This document shows positions 35,158 through 45,007 of a stretch of DNA of 64,000 nt, one piece after another (position 1 is the stretch's first letter; the number at the start of each line of letters is the position of its first letter). The notes below the pieces were generated by a model. That model was not told the DNA's origin. It worked only from the letters and a program-made list of their open reading frames with translations, and did no database searches. A program made the position numbers and the translations under genes. Source of the stretch: JAMXLO01 sp963832895 (GTDB lineage Bacteria; Pseudomonadota; Alphaproteobacteria; Acetobacterales; Acetobacteraceae); assembly GCA_963832895.1 (NCBI GenBank), contig CAWHVQ010000003.1, forward strand, positions 434,001-498,000. The letters run 5' to 3'.

Positions 35158-36027
35158 ATGCTACACGTTCCAGAGGAACTCCGCCGTTTGATCGGCGAGA
35201 CATGCGAGCTTCTCAACAGGCTCGATCGCCTTCCGTCGGTTGTTGCATCGGAGCATGTTACAGCTGCTGCCGAACATGAGCAGGCTGTCGCAACGCGGGA
35301 TGCGGTCCAGGCAGATGCGCTTCTCGCTCCGTCAGATCCCGACATCGCCAATCGTGCGGAGATCGCGCAGACGCGCGCACAGGAGATCGATGCGAAGCTT
35401 GCGCGGCTGGCGAATGCCAAGTGCAGTCTTCCCCGCCTGTTAGCTGAACTTGATGAGCGTGTGGTCGCGGCATCCGCGACCTTGCGTGAGGCCTCCGCCC
35501 CGCTGAAGACAACTGTCCAGCACGATGTCGTGGCCGACTTAAACACGGCACTTGTTCAGCTCGCAACGGTCCTGAAGCGGGCATATGCCGTACGCGCCGG
35601 TGGGGTCGGGTTGCCATGGTTAGGTGACATCAAAATCCAGCATCCGATCGAAAGTGGATACCTCCTCAACGATGGCCGCCTTGGCACCGGAGAGGACTTG
35701 ACCGCAACCTGGCGCGACAATCCCGCCGCAGCCGCATGTTTTGCCGCGCTTCAGCCGCTCAGGGAAGTTGAGGATCGCGTGGGATCCCACGTGCGTCGCA
35801 TCGATCGTGAGAGGTCGATAGCACTGACGGCGGCGAACGAGAAGGCACGTGAGGAAAGCTTCAGTGGTAGGCGGCCATCACGCGCACCGCAGACTGCTGC
35901 TGACGCCGGGGATTGGACACCGCCTCCGAACGCCCATCCATTTATTCCTCCGATCTACCGCAACCTACCGCCACGTAAGCAGGAATCTGGCGCCATGCGC
36001 GATCCCGCTGCGCTGGAAGAGTTCTAG
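35158..36027 (+). CDS. Hypothetical island protein, helical/coiled-coil rich
   Basis: 289 residues from ATG 35158, with CTGGAGG 8 bases upstream; an earlier in-frame ATG at 35131 is possible. Residues ~10-135 are long charged helices (RRLIGETCELLNRLDRL, AEIAQTRAQEIDAKLARLA), the middle holds GGVGLPWLGDIKIQHPIESG, and the tail is Pro-rich. No recognised domain. Its natural TAG stop lies exactly in the TA target of the following IS630. Function unknown. Confidence 0.65.
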   Translation: MLHVPEELRRLIGETCELLNRLDRLPSVVASEHVTAAAEHEQAVATRDAVQADALLAPSDPDIANRAEIAQTRAQEIDAKLARLANAKCSLPRLLAELDERVVAASATLREASAPLKTTVQHDVVADLNTALVQLATVLKRAYAVRAGGVGLPWLGDIKIQHPIESGYLLNDGRLGTGEDLTATWRDNPAAAACFAALQPLREVEDRVGSHVRRIDRERSIALTAANEKAREESFSGRRPSRAPQTAADAGDWTPPPNAHPFIPPIYRNLPPRKQESGAMRDPAALEEF

Positions 36028-37258
36028 TGCCCTGCGTCGTTGATTCTGCGGCCGATCCCTGAATCGATATCTCCGGTAGCGCGGAGATGCGTCGTGATCA
36101 CGAAACAACCTGCCGTAAAGAGATACATCGTAACGCTCAGCGCTGAGGAGCGGGAACACCTCGACACGCTAATACAAAAGGGCACAAGTCCCGCACGGCA
36201 GGTGCTGAAGGCGCGCATTCTGCTGAAGTCCGACGCGTCCGATGCCGGTGATGCCTGGAGCGACAGCCAGATTGCTACGGCTCTGGACACCAGCATCGAC
36301 ACCGTGGCGCGGACGCGCCAGCAGCTGGTGGAGGAAGGGCTGGAGGCGGCGCTGACCCGCAAGCATTCGCCAGCGTCGGCCCGGCCGCGCATCTTCGATG
36401 GAGCCGCTGAAGCCAAGCTGATCGCTCTGGCCTGTTCCGAACCACCCAAGGGTCGCGCGGTGGTCGCTGAAGCTGCTGGAAGAGGCGGTGGTAGAGCTGA
36501 ACATCGTTGCCCGCGCCAGCGACAATACGATCGGGCGAACGCTCAAAAAAACATACTCAAGCCGCACCTTCAGAAGCAGTGGGTCATCCCGCCGGACGCC
36601 AATGCCGCCTTCGTAGCCGGCATGGAAGATGTGCTGGAAGTCTATCACAGGCCGCACGATCCAGCGTTCCCGGTGGTCTGCCTGGACGAGACGTCGAAGC
36701 AGCTGGTCGCCGAAACACGGGTGCCGATCGCGGCGAAGCCGGGACATCCCGCACGTCATGACTATGAGTACCAGCGCAACGGAACGGCCAATCTCTTCAT
36801 GCTGTTCGCACCACTGGAAGGCTGGCGGCACGTCGAGGTGACCGACCGCCGCACGGCCCGCGATTATGCCCAGGTCCTCAAGGATCTGTCCGATACGCAC
36901 TTACCCGCAGCGAAGAAGATCGTGCTCGTGCAGGACAATCTCAGCACCCACAAGCCGGCTTCACTCTACGAGGCATTCCCCGCTGCCGAAGCACGCCGGC
37001 TCACCGAGCGGTTCGAGTGGCACTACACACCCAAGCACGGCAGTTGGCTGGATATGGCAGAATCCGAACTCAGCGTCCTCTCCGTTCAGTGTCTCGATCG
37101 GCGGATCTCTGACAGGCAGACTTTGATCGAGGAGGTCGCCGCCTGGCAGGACTGCCGCAACAAGAAGCACACCACGGCCGACTGGCACTTCACCACCGCT
37201 GATGCCCGCGTGAAGCTGAAACGCCTATACCCAGCGATATGAGTGACTCAGGGCACTA
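36025..37258 (+). mobile_element. IS630-family insertion sequence with TA target duplication
   Basis: Ends are inverted repeats: GTGCCCTGCGTC at 36027 faces GACTCAGGGCAC ending at 37256 (GTGCCCTG shared, then GTC). TA flanks each end within CTAG, the typical IS630/Tc1 target. Element length about 1.23 kb. Confidence 0.85.
36094..37242 (+). pseudogene. IS630-family transposase with an internal out-of-frame segment
   Basis: Starts near 36094 (VITKQPAVKRYIVTL); helix-turn-helix N-terminus (SDSQIATALDTSIDTVARTRQQL) and DDE catalytic domain (VVCLDETSKQL, VLVQDNLSTH, then the GSWLDMAESELS region). Between about 36458 and 36550 the protein reads as nonsense in this frame, but in a neighbouring frame gives the family sequence WSLKLLEEAVVELNIVARAS up to GRTLKK. 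A lost CG in the GCGCGG run and the A7 run at 36541 explain both edges. The A7 may be a natural slippage site. Confidence 0.75.
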
Positions 37259-37383
37259 GGGCCGCGGACAGGCAAATCGATGACCAGCTCGGCGCATCAC
37301 AGTGGATCGCTTAGGAAGCGGTCCGATGCGCTATACCGCGAAGCCCTTTCGATTAGGCACGCGGCCTCCTGGTTGGGTAATGC

Positions 37384-39237
37384 ATGATGCCTACCGCGGC
37401 TCCGGACGATCATGACCTCTGCCAAGCTTGGGCGCGCTGGGACCTCGCAGCCGACGGCGTGAGCCTGCCGCCAGATCATGAATTGCGAGGCCCGGCGATC
37501 GATCCGGGGCCGACATGCCCTGTGACCCCGCTCGGGGAACGCGATGGACATTTCCATTTTCTGGACCCACGGGGCGCATATCGCGTGTTGAGCGCGCGGC
37601 AGCTCGGTTCGCAAGCCGAACTGCTTGGGCTGCTACTCGGTATTACAACATGGCTCTGGACCTGCTTTCCGCGCTTCGCGACCCGGAAGATCGAAGGCGA
37701 GCTGCGGATGGTCCCGGTCGGTTACTCGGTGTCCGCCGCTTGCGCCTGGTTGATGGACCAGTGCGCCCGCCAGCCAATGTTCGGTTCGCATATCATCATC
37801 CGAAGGCCCGGTGTCTGGCCCGGCGAGGATGGCGAGCCGATCATGCACTGCGGTGATGCGCTGTTTATCAACGGCATGTTCCGTGCTGCCGGCATGCGAA
37901 CCGGCAATACGATCTGGCCGGCTGATTACGCGGTCGATCGCCCAGGCCCGCCGTGTGATGCTGAGGTCGGCCGGTATATACAGGCTTGCACGCAAGAATA
38001 TTGGCGCTTCCGTCACGGAGGTGGTGCCATCATATGCTTGGGCACCACGACCGTCGCCATGCTCGGCGCGTGGCCACGCTGGCGTCCGTCGTTGTTCATT
38101 GGCGGCGATGTTGGCGGCGGCAAGAGCTACTTGCTCGACGCACTGCGCGCTATGTGCCCACTGCACTACTACACAACCGACACGACAAAGGCCGGCCTCG
38201 AACACAACCTCAGTGGTCGCGCCATGCCGTCATTTGTCGACGAAGCCTCTGATCAAGCTGACCAGCGCGGTGCACAGAACCTGCTGAGCTTGATAACAGC
38301 TGCGACAGGCGGCGAGGGTTCCAAGGTCGCGCGCGGCACCAGCGACGGCAAAGGCCGCACCACACAGGTGATCGGCGCTGTCATCATGGCGAGTATCGCG
38401 CCACCAGAGATGCAGCCGCAGCATGTTGCGCGCGTGTCCGTGATCGAGTTGCAGGCGCCTGAGTCAGGAGAGGACCACCGTGCGGAGATGGACCTGCTGA
38501 TCCAGTTCTGCCAGGAGCATCGATCGGCGATCCTTGGTCGCGTCTTGGCAGGGCATAAGCGCTTTCTGTTGGCGCTCGACATGTTCCGCGACGCGCTGGC
38601 CCGCATCGGGTGTGCATCGCGCCAAATGGACCAGTTCGGTGCAATCCTGGCCGGTTATTGGACACTTTGCCATGACGGTGTTCCAGATGACCGCGAGGCA
38701 CTGAACCTCGTCGCGGCCATTCGGGACTTCGTGCAAGACGCCGGCGAGGTGGCCGAGCAATCGGCTGGCCGCCTCGTGGTAGAACATCTCGCCAGTTACC
38801 GGCTGCGCCGCGACCACTCGACCGAGGAATGGCCGACGGCCGAGCTTGCGGTCCGGGCCTGGGAGTCAAGGCAGGATCCCGAGTCGGGTGAGCAGTTGGA
38901 CCCGGGCGTTGTGGCGGAGAGTGCGCAACGAGACCTGGGTAGGAATGGCATGCGTGCACTGCGTGCTGATGAGACCAACGGGCGCTTCGGCCGTCCGCCG
39001 CCACAACGAGGTGGATCAGGCGATGGGGTATGGATCGCCTACACGTCCGCTCCCGTCGTCAAGATATTCGACGGGACAGTATGGGCGGGGCAGCGGTGCC
39101 GCTACCTGCTTCGCAGCCTGCCTAGCGCGCGCGAGCTGCCCGCCGGCTGCTTTATCAAGATTGGCGACAGGACGGTGCGCAAGGCGATCTGGATTTCCCG
39201 CGCCGATCTACTTGGCGAGATGGGAGGCGACCAATGA
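37384..39237 (+). CDS. Island P-loop ATPase (DUF927/helicase-like), putative replication protein
   Basis: 617 residues. Walker A GGDVGGGKSYLL at 240-251, then MPSFVDEASDQAD (Walker B-like acidic pair near 285) and TQVIGAVIMASIAPPEM, an arrangement seen in DUF927- and phage-primase-associated ATPases. The N-terminal 220 residues show no primase motif that I can identify. It is followed by a coupled small gene (4-bp overlap) and then iteron-like repeats, which supports a replication role. Function inferred. Confidence 0.6.
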   Translation: MMPTAAPDDHDLCQAWARWDLAADGVSLPPDHELRGPAIDPGPTCPVTPLGERDGHFHFLDPRGAYRVLSARQLGSQAELLGLLLGITTWLWTCFPRFATRKIEGELRMVPVGYSVSAACAWLMDQCARQPMFGSHIIIRRPGVWPGEDGEPIMHCGDALFINGMFRAAGMRTGNTIWPADYAVDRPGPPCDAEVGRYIQACTQEYWRFRHGGGAIICLGTTTVAMLGAWPRWRPSLFIGGDVGGGKSYLLDALRAMCPLHYYTTDTTKAGLEHNLSGRAMPSFVDEASDQADQRGAQNLLSLITAATGGEGSKVARGTSDGKGRTTQVIGAVIMASIAPPEMQPQHVARVSVIELQAPESGEDHRAEMDLLIQFCQEHRSAILGRVLAGHKRFLLALDMFRDALARIGCASRQMDQFGAILAGYWTLCHDGVPDDREALNLVAAIRDFVQDAGEVAEQSAGRLVVEHLASYRLRRDHSTEEWPTAELAVRAWESRQDPESGEQLDPGVVAESAQRDLGRNGMRALRADETNGRFGRPPPQRGGSGDGVWIAYTSAPVVKIFDGTVWAGQRCRYLLRSLPSARELPAGCFIKIGDRTVRKAIWISRADLLGEMGGDQ

Positions 39238-39479
39238 GCACGGCGCGCAGCGCGATAGATGCACTAGCGGAGCTCGAGCACCTCGTCGATTGGGGCGAGG
39301 TCACCAAACTCGAAGGCGGGCTTCGAGCGGCGATACCAAGAGACGCCGGGATGGTGGTCGGCTTTTTCGCCTTCGCCAATCTCGTTGCAGAGCTGGCGAA
39401 TCAGGACGATGACTACGGCATCCGTCAGACAGTCGCCTGGGCATTCAGCCTCGCCGTTGCGGAGAGGCTGGAGACATAA
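39234..39479 (+). CDS. Small hypothetical island protein
   Basis: 81 residues; ATG overlaps the stop of the ATPase gene (ATGA), so translation is probably coupled. Sequence MSTARSAIDALAELEHLVDWG then MVVGFFAFANLVAELANQ; acidic, helical, no recognised domain. Function unknown. Confidence 0.6.
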   Translation: MSTARSAIDALAELEHLVDWGEVTKLEGGLRAAIPRDAGMVVGFFAFANLVAELANQDDDYGIRQTVAWAFSLAVAERLET

Positions 39480-40046
39480 GTCGGGGCTGTCACGCCGTCA
39501 CAGAGGCTGTCACGGCAAAGGCCCGCAAAATCAAAGCTGTCACGCTGTCACGGCTGTCACCCGTCGGCGCGTGATGTGCACGGGCGCGTGCGTGGGTGCG
39601 TCCGCGCGGGAGTCGTATGTGACAGCGTGGCAGCCATTGATATCTATAACGGAACAACAAGTAATCCATACACTTAGGCGCGCCGAAAGCTGTCACGGGA
39701 GCTGTCACGATCCACTGCGTGGCCGTGATAGCGAGACAGCCTGGCCTCAGCAGGATCGCCAAAATTGCCGGAGAAGGTCGAGTGGCCTGCCCGGTCACGC
39801 GCGCACCCGAGATCTGGCGAGGCTATAGGTGGCTGCCCGGCCAAGGCGGTGGATCGGTGCGGCTGACCTGGCAGCCTGCGCGTAGCGCGCCCCTACGCGT
39901 TCCGGGCCGGGCAGGGCCGCGGGTCCTTCCCCGGCAGGTGGCTTGTCGCGGGCAATTCACGCGCGCGGTAGGAGACAGATTTTCCCAAGAAAATCACCGG
40001 ATTGCATTGTCGTTCATGTTGCCATCAGCATAATTGATTGGCATCC
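39480..40046. other. Gene-free stretch with iteron-like repeats
   Basis: About 570 bp without a credible gene. Its first 230 bp are packed with GCTGTCAC copies; 39637-39680 is locally AT-rich. The rest (39709-40046) shows nothing further that I can identify. Confidence 0.6.
39486..39708 (+). repeat. GCTGTCAC iteron-like repeat cluster
   Basis: GCTGTCAC at 39486, 39506, 39536, 39544, 39553, 39689 and 39701 on the plus strand, once inverted (GTGACAGC at 39619), and a one-mismatch copy (GCCGTCAC) at 39494. Eight exact 8-mers in 223 bp is far above chance. The placement behind a replication-like ATPase and beside an AT-rich patch resembles a plasmid-type origin or a multi-site operator. Confidence 0.75.
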
Positions 40047-40077
40047 TTGACGTTCTGCATATTACGCCCTACGTAAT
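40047..40077 (+). promoter_or_regulatory. higBA promoter and operator palindrome
   Basis: -35 TTGACG (40047-40052), 17-bp spacer, -10 TACGTA (40070-40075). Palindrome ATTACG-CCCTA-CGTAAT (40061-40077) covers the -10 and is the likely HigA operator. The start codon of higB at 40081 is only 5 bp after this -10, so transcripts could be leaderless. Confidence 0.6.
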
Positions 40078-40080
40078 GCT

Positions 40081-40362
40081 GTGATCCGGAGCTTTCGCGA
40101 CAAAGCGACCGCGCTGGTTTTCGCGGGAGGTCTACCGCGGGGCATGGCGCGCGACCTTGCCGTAACAGCCCGCCGAAAGTTGGCGGCCTTGGATGCGGCC
40201 GAACGGCTGGACGACCTGCGTATTCCGCCCGGCAATCGTCTGGAGGCGTTACGAGGCCATCGTGCGGGGCAGCATTCCATCCGGGTCAACAGCCAGTGGC
40301 GCGTCGCCTTCGTCTGGCGAGACGACGGCGCCCATGAGGTCGAGATCGTGGACTATCACTAG
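40081..40362 (+). CDS. higB: Type II toxin, HigB/RelE-like mRNA interferase
   Basis: 93 residues with GTG start (VIRSFRDKATALVFAGG). Family hallmarks: IRSFRDKAT, LAALDAAERLDDLRIPPGNRLEALRG, then HSIRVNSQWRVAFVWRDDGAHEVEIVDYH. Ribosome-dependent mRNA cleavage by a RelE fold; normal length. Followed 27 bp later by its antitoxin, toxin-first order as in higBA. Confidence 0.93.
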   Translation: MIRSFRDKATALVFAGGLPRGMARDLAVTARRKLAALDAAERLDDLRIPPGNRLEALRGHRAGQHSIRVNSQWRVAFVWRDDGAHEVEIVDYH

Positions 40363-40389
40363 CCACATACGAAGGCAGGGCAATTCGAG

Positions 40390-40758
40390 ATGGCAAAGCA
40401 ACGGTTGATATCGCGGGACGATCTCGACGCCGGGCGTGTGGATTTCTCAGAAACGGCAACCGCCGAACGCCTGCCGCCGGTCCATCCGGGAGACGTGCTG
40501 CGGCATGACTTCCTTGAACCGCTTGGCCTGACCGCTCATGCACTCGCGCTCACCCTTCGCGTGCCTGCCAATCGGGTCACCGCGATCCTTGCTGGCGAGC
40601 GCTCCGTGACGGCAGAGACCGCACTGCGTCTGGCGCGGCATTTCGGCACCAGCGCCGGCTTCTGGCTGAACCTTCAGAAAGCCTATGAGTTGGATGTTGC
40701 GGAACGTGCGGCCGGCGAACGCATCCGCGCCGAGGTGATGCCGCGTGAAGCGGCCTGA
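40390..40758 (+). CDS. higA: HigA-family antitoxin, XRE-type regulator
   Basis: 122 residues. The helix-turn-helix core VHPGDVLRHDFLEPLGLTA, LALTLRVPANRVTAILAGERSVTAETALRLARHFGTSAGFWLNLQ is canonical for HigA. It neutralises HigB and represses the operon. An N-terminal extension of about 30 residues (KQRLISRDDLDAGRVDF) and the C-terminus are also usual in this subfamily. Confidence 0.93.
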   Translation: MAKQRLISRDDLDAGRVDFSETATAERLPPVHPGDVLRHDFLEPLGLTAHALALTLRVPANRVTAILAGERSVTAETALRLARHFGTSAGFWLNLQKAYELDVAERAAGERIRAEVMPREAA

Positions 40759-40760
40759 AC

Positions 40761-43700
40761 CTATGCTGCGATGGGGGCACCCGCATCGCTGAAGCGATCC
40801 GACACCTTCGCCAGTGCGGCCTGGATTGCCTTGCTCACCTCCGGCGTCGGGTGTTCCCCTTCCGCGCACTCCACCATGACATGGAACCGAAGCGTGAGAC
40901 TGCCGGCCGCGCCCAGGATGTCACCCATGGCATCGACCAGTTCGGCCATATCGCTGGAGTCCAACACTGCTTCTCGGATTACGTGAACAATCGGAAGTTG
41001 CGGCTTATCGCTAAAGCCGGGGCCATGAGGTTTCGCGGGTCCACCCCCGGGTTCGGCTGGCCTCTCAACCTCTGGCAGCGCCAGTTCCAACGCACCAGCC
41101 TCATGTGGCTGACAGGGCCAGGCGACGGCCCCTGGCAACACACGAATGAAGCCACTGTGAAGGGCACTGCCGATGGCGCGTTCGATCAGCCGCCACGGCA
41201 ACGCCGGCACACCACGCTGTGCCGATAACGCGTGCAGGATGGATGCGGCGGTCGCCTTGCCGTCTGTCCAGGCATCAGGCAGCGCCTCCGGCGTCAACGT
41301 CGAGACGCTAACTTCGTCGGGTGGCGCGCGCAGTACCCGCAGCCTTCGACACCACACCGGCCGGAGGCTGCTCGCCCCACACCGATGCCGGGCCGCTGGT
41401 CAGCCAGATCGCACCGGCGGTCACCGCATCGGCTACGGCGGACAGCACAGCGGCCTCGGGGCACCGAGGAATGGCGCGCTGCTCCGTCCACCCCACGTCC
41501 GCGTGCTCGATCGTCAGGGTGTGGCCGTTGAAGTAGGCAACGAGGTCGGCGACCTTCACGCCGGTCGGCCAGTTCAGTCCCTCCAAGACGCCGGGCGCGA
41601 GCAACCCAGAATCGAGCGCCTCCAGGGTCGCCGCGCTATTCTGCACCGCCTCCAGATTGTCGTCTGCAAGCGCCGTCTCATCGACGCGCGTCCGCCACCA
41701 CGTGCGCGCGCTGCCGTCGGGGCGGGCCAGCGACAACACGAACAGCCCCTGCACAGCACCGTTGGCGACAGTATCCAGCAGATCCTTGCGACGCAGCATC
41801 TTGGGCAGCTTCGGTCGCTCGGCGAATGCGCCGACGATCGTCTTGACCCGCCGTCGTTCCTCGTCCTCGCGCCAGAGGTCGTATTGTCCGCCCGGCAACA
41901 GAAGATCGGGGGCAAGCGTCACGTCCTCGATACGGGACTTCTTGTCTTCCTTGATCGTGGTAAACAGCGGTTTCTTCTCGTCCACCGTCACTTTGAACGC
42001 ATGCACGGAATCATCCGCGGCACGAGTGACCACGATGCAGTAAGCTTGGCGCATCGCGCCGGCAATGTCCCGCTCGGCGCCCTCAAGCGAGGTGCGCAGA
42101 TTGGCGCTGCGCACCGGATCGACCTCCTTGTCCGCAAGCTGCGCTCGCACATCGCGCCATGCCAACAGGTCGCGCACCTTCTCGCGCGCCTGGGCGAGGC
42201 CCGTGCGATCAGGCACCGCCACAATGATCGCATTCTTCGCCTCGCGCGGGCTGTCCGGGCCAGTCTTTTCCTCGCAGAATCGGGTCGCCAGGGCCGAAGG
42301 CTTGCCCGACTCCGACACCGCATTAGGGCCAAGGATCACATAGCGGAACTCACCGTCGCTCGGCACTTGGCCGGGATCGGACGGCAGCTTGTGGACGTGC
42401 GCACCGAGCGCCGATGCACCCTGATCAAGCCACCGCGCACGCTTGATCTCCTCTAGCAGCAGATCGTCAACAGCGGTCGCCGTGACCCGGTTCACCCGGG
42501 CATCGTCATGCATCTGCTTGAGGTTCGGCTGATTGCCGATGCGCCACGTCTTCGGCAGGCCACGGCTGCCGTCAGAGCGCTTGTCGGCGCTGTCCAGATG
42601 CAGTTCATCCAGATACCAGGATCGTTCCGCCCAGCCTTGCAGCGCCTTCTCCAGTGTGATGCGGTCGGGCCGCGCCATACCGACCATCGCCGTCAGTTCA
42701 GTGGTACGAGCGTAGCGGTTGGCGCCGGTCGGTTGGGAATGCAGGAAGACTCCCACCACTGCTTGCTCGATCTCGCGCGCGGCCAGCGACGGGTGCTGAT
42801 CCTGAACCGTTCGGGCAAAGCCAAGCTCGCCTTGCAAGATTGCGGTCCAGTCCTGCGCCGCACCACTGAACTGACCCACCCTTGCGACGTCCGCAAGATC
42901 GCGCAGCGCCTCGCATAACCGCGTCTCGCCAGGCTTCGCCAGCAGGATTGAGGCGCCAGCAACAGGGGCGGTGTCCCACCCTTCGGCATCGCGCAAGGCA
43001 ATCGCGAAGGTGCGGAGCACACCGCGAGTCCGCTGAAACAGCGGCAGCCCGCTGGTCCACTTGGTATAGAATACGTCCATCAGCGACGGATCGAATGGGA
43101 AGCTCGCGAGGTAGCGCTTCTCCTGCTGATCCCGCAGCGCCGGCGACTTGGCGAATTCCGGATCGAGCGCAGACAGCGCCTTGACCACCGCCACCACGCT
43201 CGGCCGGAACGCTTCCGGGTCCTTCGTCGTTTCCGGATCAAGCAGCCGACGACGTAATACCTCGGCCACGTCATCCTTACCGACGGGCAGGAACGACTCA
43301 TCCTCCTTGCGGCCCAGGACATTCGACATATCGGCGAGCAGTTGACGGCCGAACTCGTCATCCCGGTTCGGATCAGACGCCAACAGCGAGACGAGCAGCG
43401 ACGCCGTATCGACCTTCGAGACCGCCTGCGTCAGCGATTGCAGAAAGTTGAGGAACTGCGTGCAAAACAGCTCCCCGTTTTCCTTCTGCTTGGCCTTCTC
43501 CGAAGCGTACATCAGCACTTCGTCGAACAGGATCAGGGTCCCCAAGCCCTCCTTGGCTGGCGCCTCCAATACCGATTCCAGTGGGCCGCCATCGCGTGGC
43601 GGCGTGTCACGTTCGGCACCAGCGCCATCGGGGTGGATCATGCGCAGGCCGTCGTCGCCGGCAAGCTGGAACGCGATGACGCTCCATGGCTGCTTCAGCA

Positions 43701-44166
43701 TGCGGGCAGAACCATCCGGCGCGATGGCGCGAATGCCGCTTTCCAGGTCCAGCTTGTCGAAGCAGACCGCCGCAACGCGCGCCTTCGGTGCCTTGCCGCC
43801 CATCGCGCTTTCGAACTCGTGGACCGATGGAACATCGGGCAGAGCATCCGGATCGCGGAAGATGTGCGTGAGGGTGACGAGCGTGTGCGTCTTCCCTCCG
43901 CCATAGGTCATCTCCAACTGCCGGATGGCCTTCGCGCTCTTTCCGCGCAGCCGATCGGCGGTTCCAGCGACGATGTCACGTAGGCTGGTGGTGGCGAAGG
44001 TGAGTGGAAAGAACCGCGCCGGCTGTTCGTACACCGGCCGTTTGCCCGTGCGATTGACCACATCGAACAGATCGGCGGCGAACTCCTGCAACGACAGCTC
44101 GCCGCTGCGCACGTCGTCGCGCAGTCGCACCAGCTTGTTCCACGGCTTCAAAGTGGTTCCGGACAT
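40761..44166 (-). pseudogene. DUF499 ATPase of a defence-type locus, one frameshift near its 3' end
   Basis: About 1,134 codons. Intact from ATG 44166 (ribosome site AAGGGGA): Walker A TYGGGKTHTLV (88-97), Walker B TLILFDEVLMYA (210-221), long C-terminal region to GVVSKAA. There it leaves frame. The next minus-strand frame continues with VLRAPPDEVSVSTLTPEALPD and ends at 40761. Removing one base from GGG at 41336-41338 joins them. DUF499 proteins accompany DUF1156 methyltransferases in anti-phage-type loci; here the methyltransferase is a stub, so the locus is probably dead. Confidence 0.82.
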
Positions 44167-44186
44167 TTTTTTGTCCCCTTGCTGCG

Positions 44187-44480
44187 CTACAGCAGCTCTG
44201 CTTGACGGGCCGGCGTGATACCGGCGCGCCCATGAAGATGATTACTGATCGCCTGGAGCATGACCGCTTCGTCGTTGCGGCCCTCGTGGCCTGCCAGTTC
44301 GATCACTGCCTGGACAACCTTAGCGAATAATTGATCGCGGCCGAGCGCGGCTTGGTTGATGAAGGCGTCCACCTTCGTTACGTCACCGGCTTTCCACAAT
44401 TGCATCAGCCGATGGACGCGGTCGATGAGCGGGATCGGTCGCCCGCCAACGCCTTCCAGCCCCACCCCCTCGTTCCGGTT
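44187..44480 (-). pseudogene. C-terminal stub of a DUF1156-type DNA methyltransferase
   Basis: About 95 codons read LIDRVHRLMQLWKAGDVTKVDAF, LGRDQLFAKVVQAVIELAGH and LQAISNHLHGR, resembling the extreme C-terminus of DUF1156 adenine methyltransferases that precede DUF499 genes. Sequence upstream of about 44480 turns into the end of an unrelated plus-strand gene, so the ~900-residue catalytic part is deleted. Identification rests on memory of the family tail and the DUF499 neighbour 20 bp downstream. Confidence 0.6.
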
Positions 44481-44508
44481 GACTGACCGGATTGGTAAGC
44501 GCCTTTCC

Positions 44509-45007
44509 GTGTTCAACGGCGCGGTGCGGATTTGGTGGGCGCCGCTGCGGCCGGATCATGACGACCCTTACGATCATCCGCTTTGGCTCGCTGACCGCAT
44601 CGACGACGACGGCGCGGAAGTAACCCAGCGCTCGATTATCGACAGACTGCTCCGCGCTTCTGCCGGGCGGCGCGATGCCGACGAGGCGATTCCCTCTTTT
44701 GCCGAGGCGCGTCGAATCGCATCGACCTTGTTAAGGGAGACGGCGACAGGAAGCGGTCGATCCGCCGAAGAGCTGCTTCCGCTCTACGAGTCAGAAAACG
44801 CTCGCTTGATCCAAGAGCTCAGTGACGTCAAGGCCGAACACGCCGAGTTGCTGACGGTGGCGGATGAGGATCTGAAAACGACAACTGCGGAGCGTGACGA
44901 AGCTCGTGCTGAGATACATGCGCTGCGTGCCCGGCTTGGTGAGATGACCAACGCGGTTGCGGCTTCGGGAGCAGCAACCTGACGTTCCGATACCAGATAG
45001 CTTGGTC
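44509..45007 (+). pseudogene. Unknown conserved gene, fragment 1 (N-terminally truncated)
   Basis: Reads NGAVRIWWAPLRPDHDDPYDH, then a coiled coil (LYESENARLIQELSDVKAEH, EDLKTTTAERDEARAEIHAL). It ends at a stop at 44982, but a neighbouring frame from about 44955 continues LREQQPDVPIPDSLV into the IS256 end, pointing to a frameshift. The N-terminal part is missing at the ~44500 junction. Fragments 2 and 3 beyond two insertion sequences look like the rest of the same gene. Function unknown; similar proteins occur as uncharacterised ORFs in defence-rich regions. Confidence 0.6.

Noticed and set aside
34647..35279. 210-codon frame with a good ribosome site after the excisionase-like gene
   Set aside because: Translation is His/Arg/Thr-rich and patternless and runs over the start of the gene at 35158. 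A short gene ending near 34855 with one frameshift is possible but could not be supported.
39486..39708. CRISPR-like array
   Set aside because: The repeat is only 8 bp and spacing is irregular, with no unit-length spacers and no cas genes.
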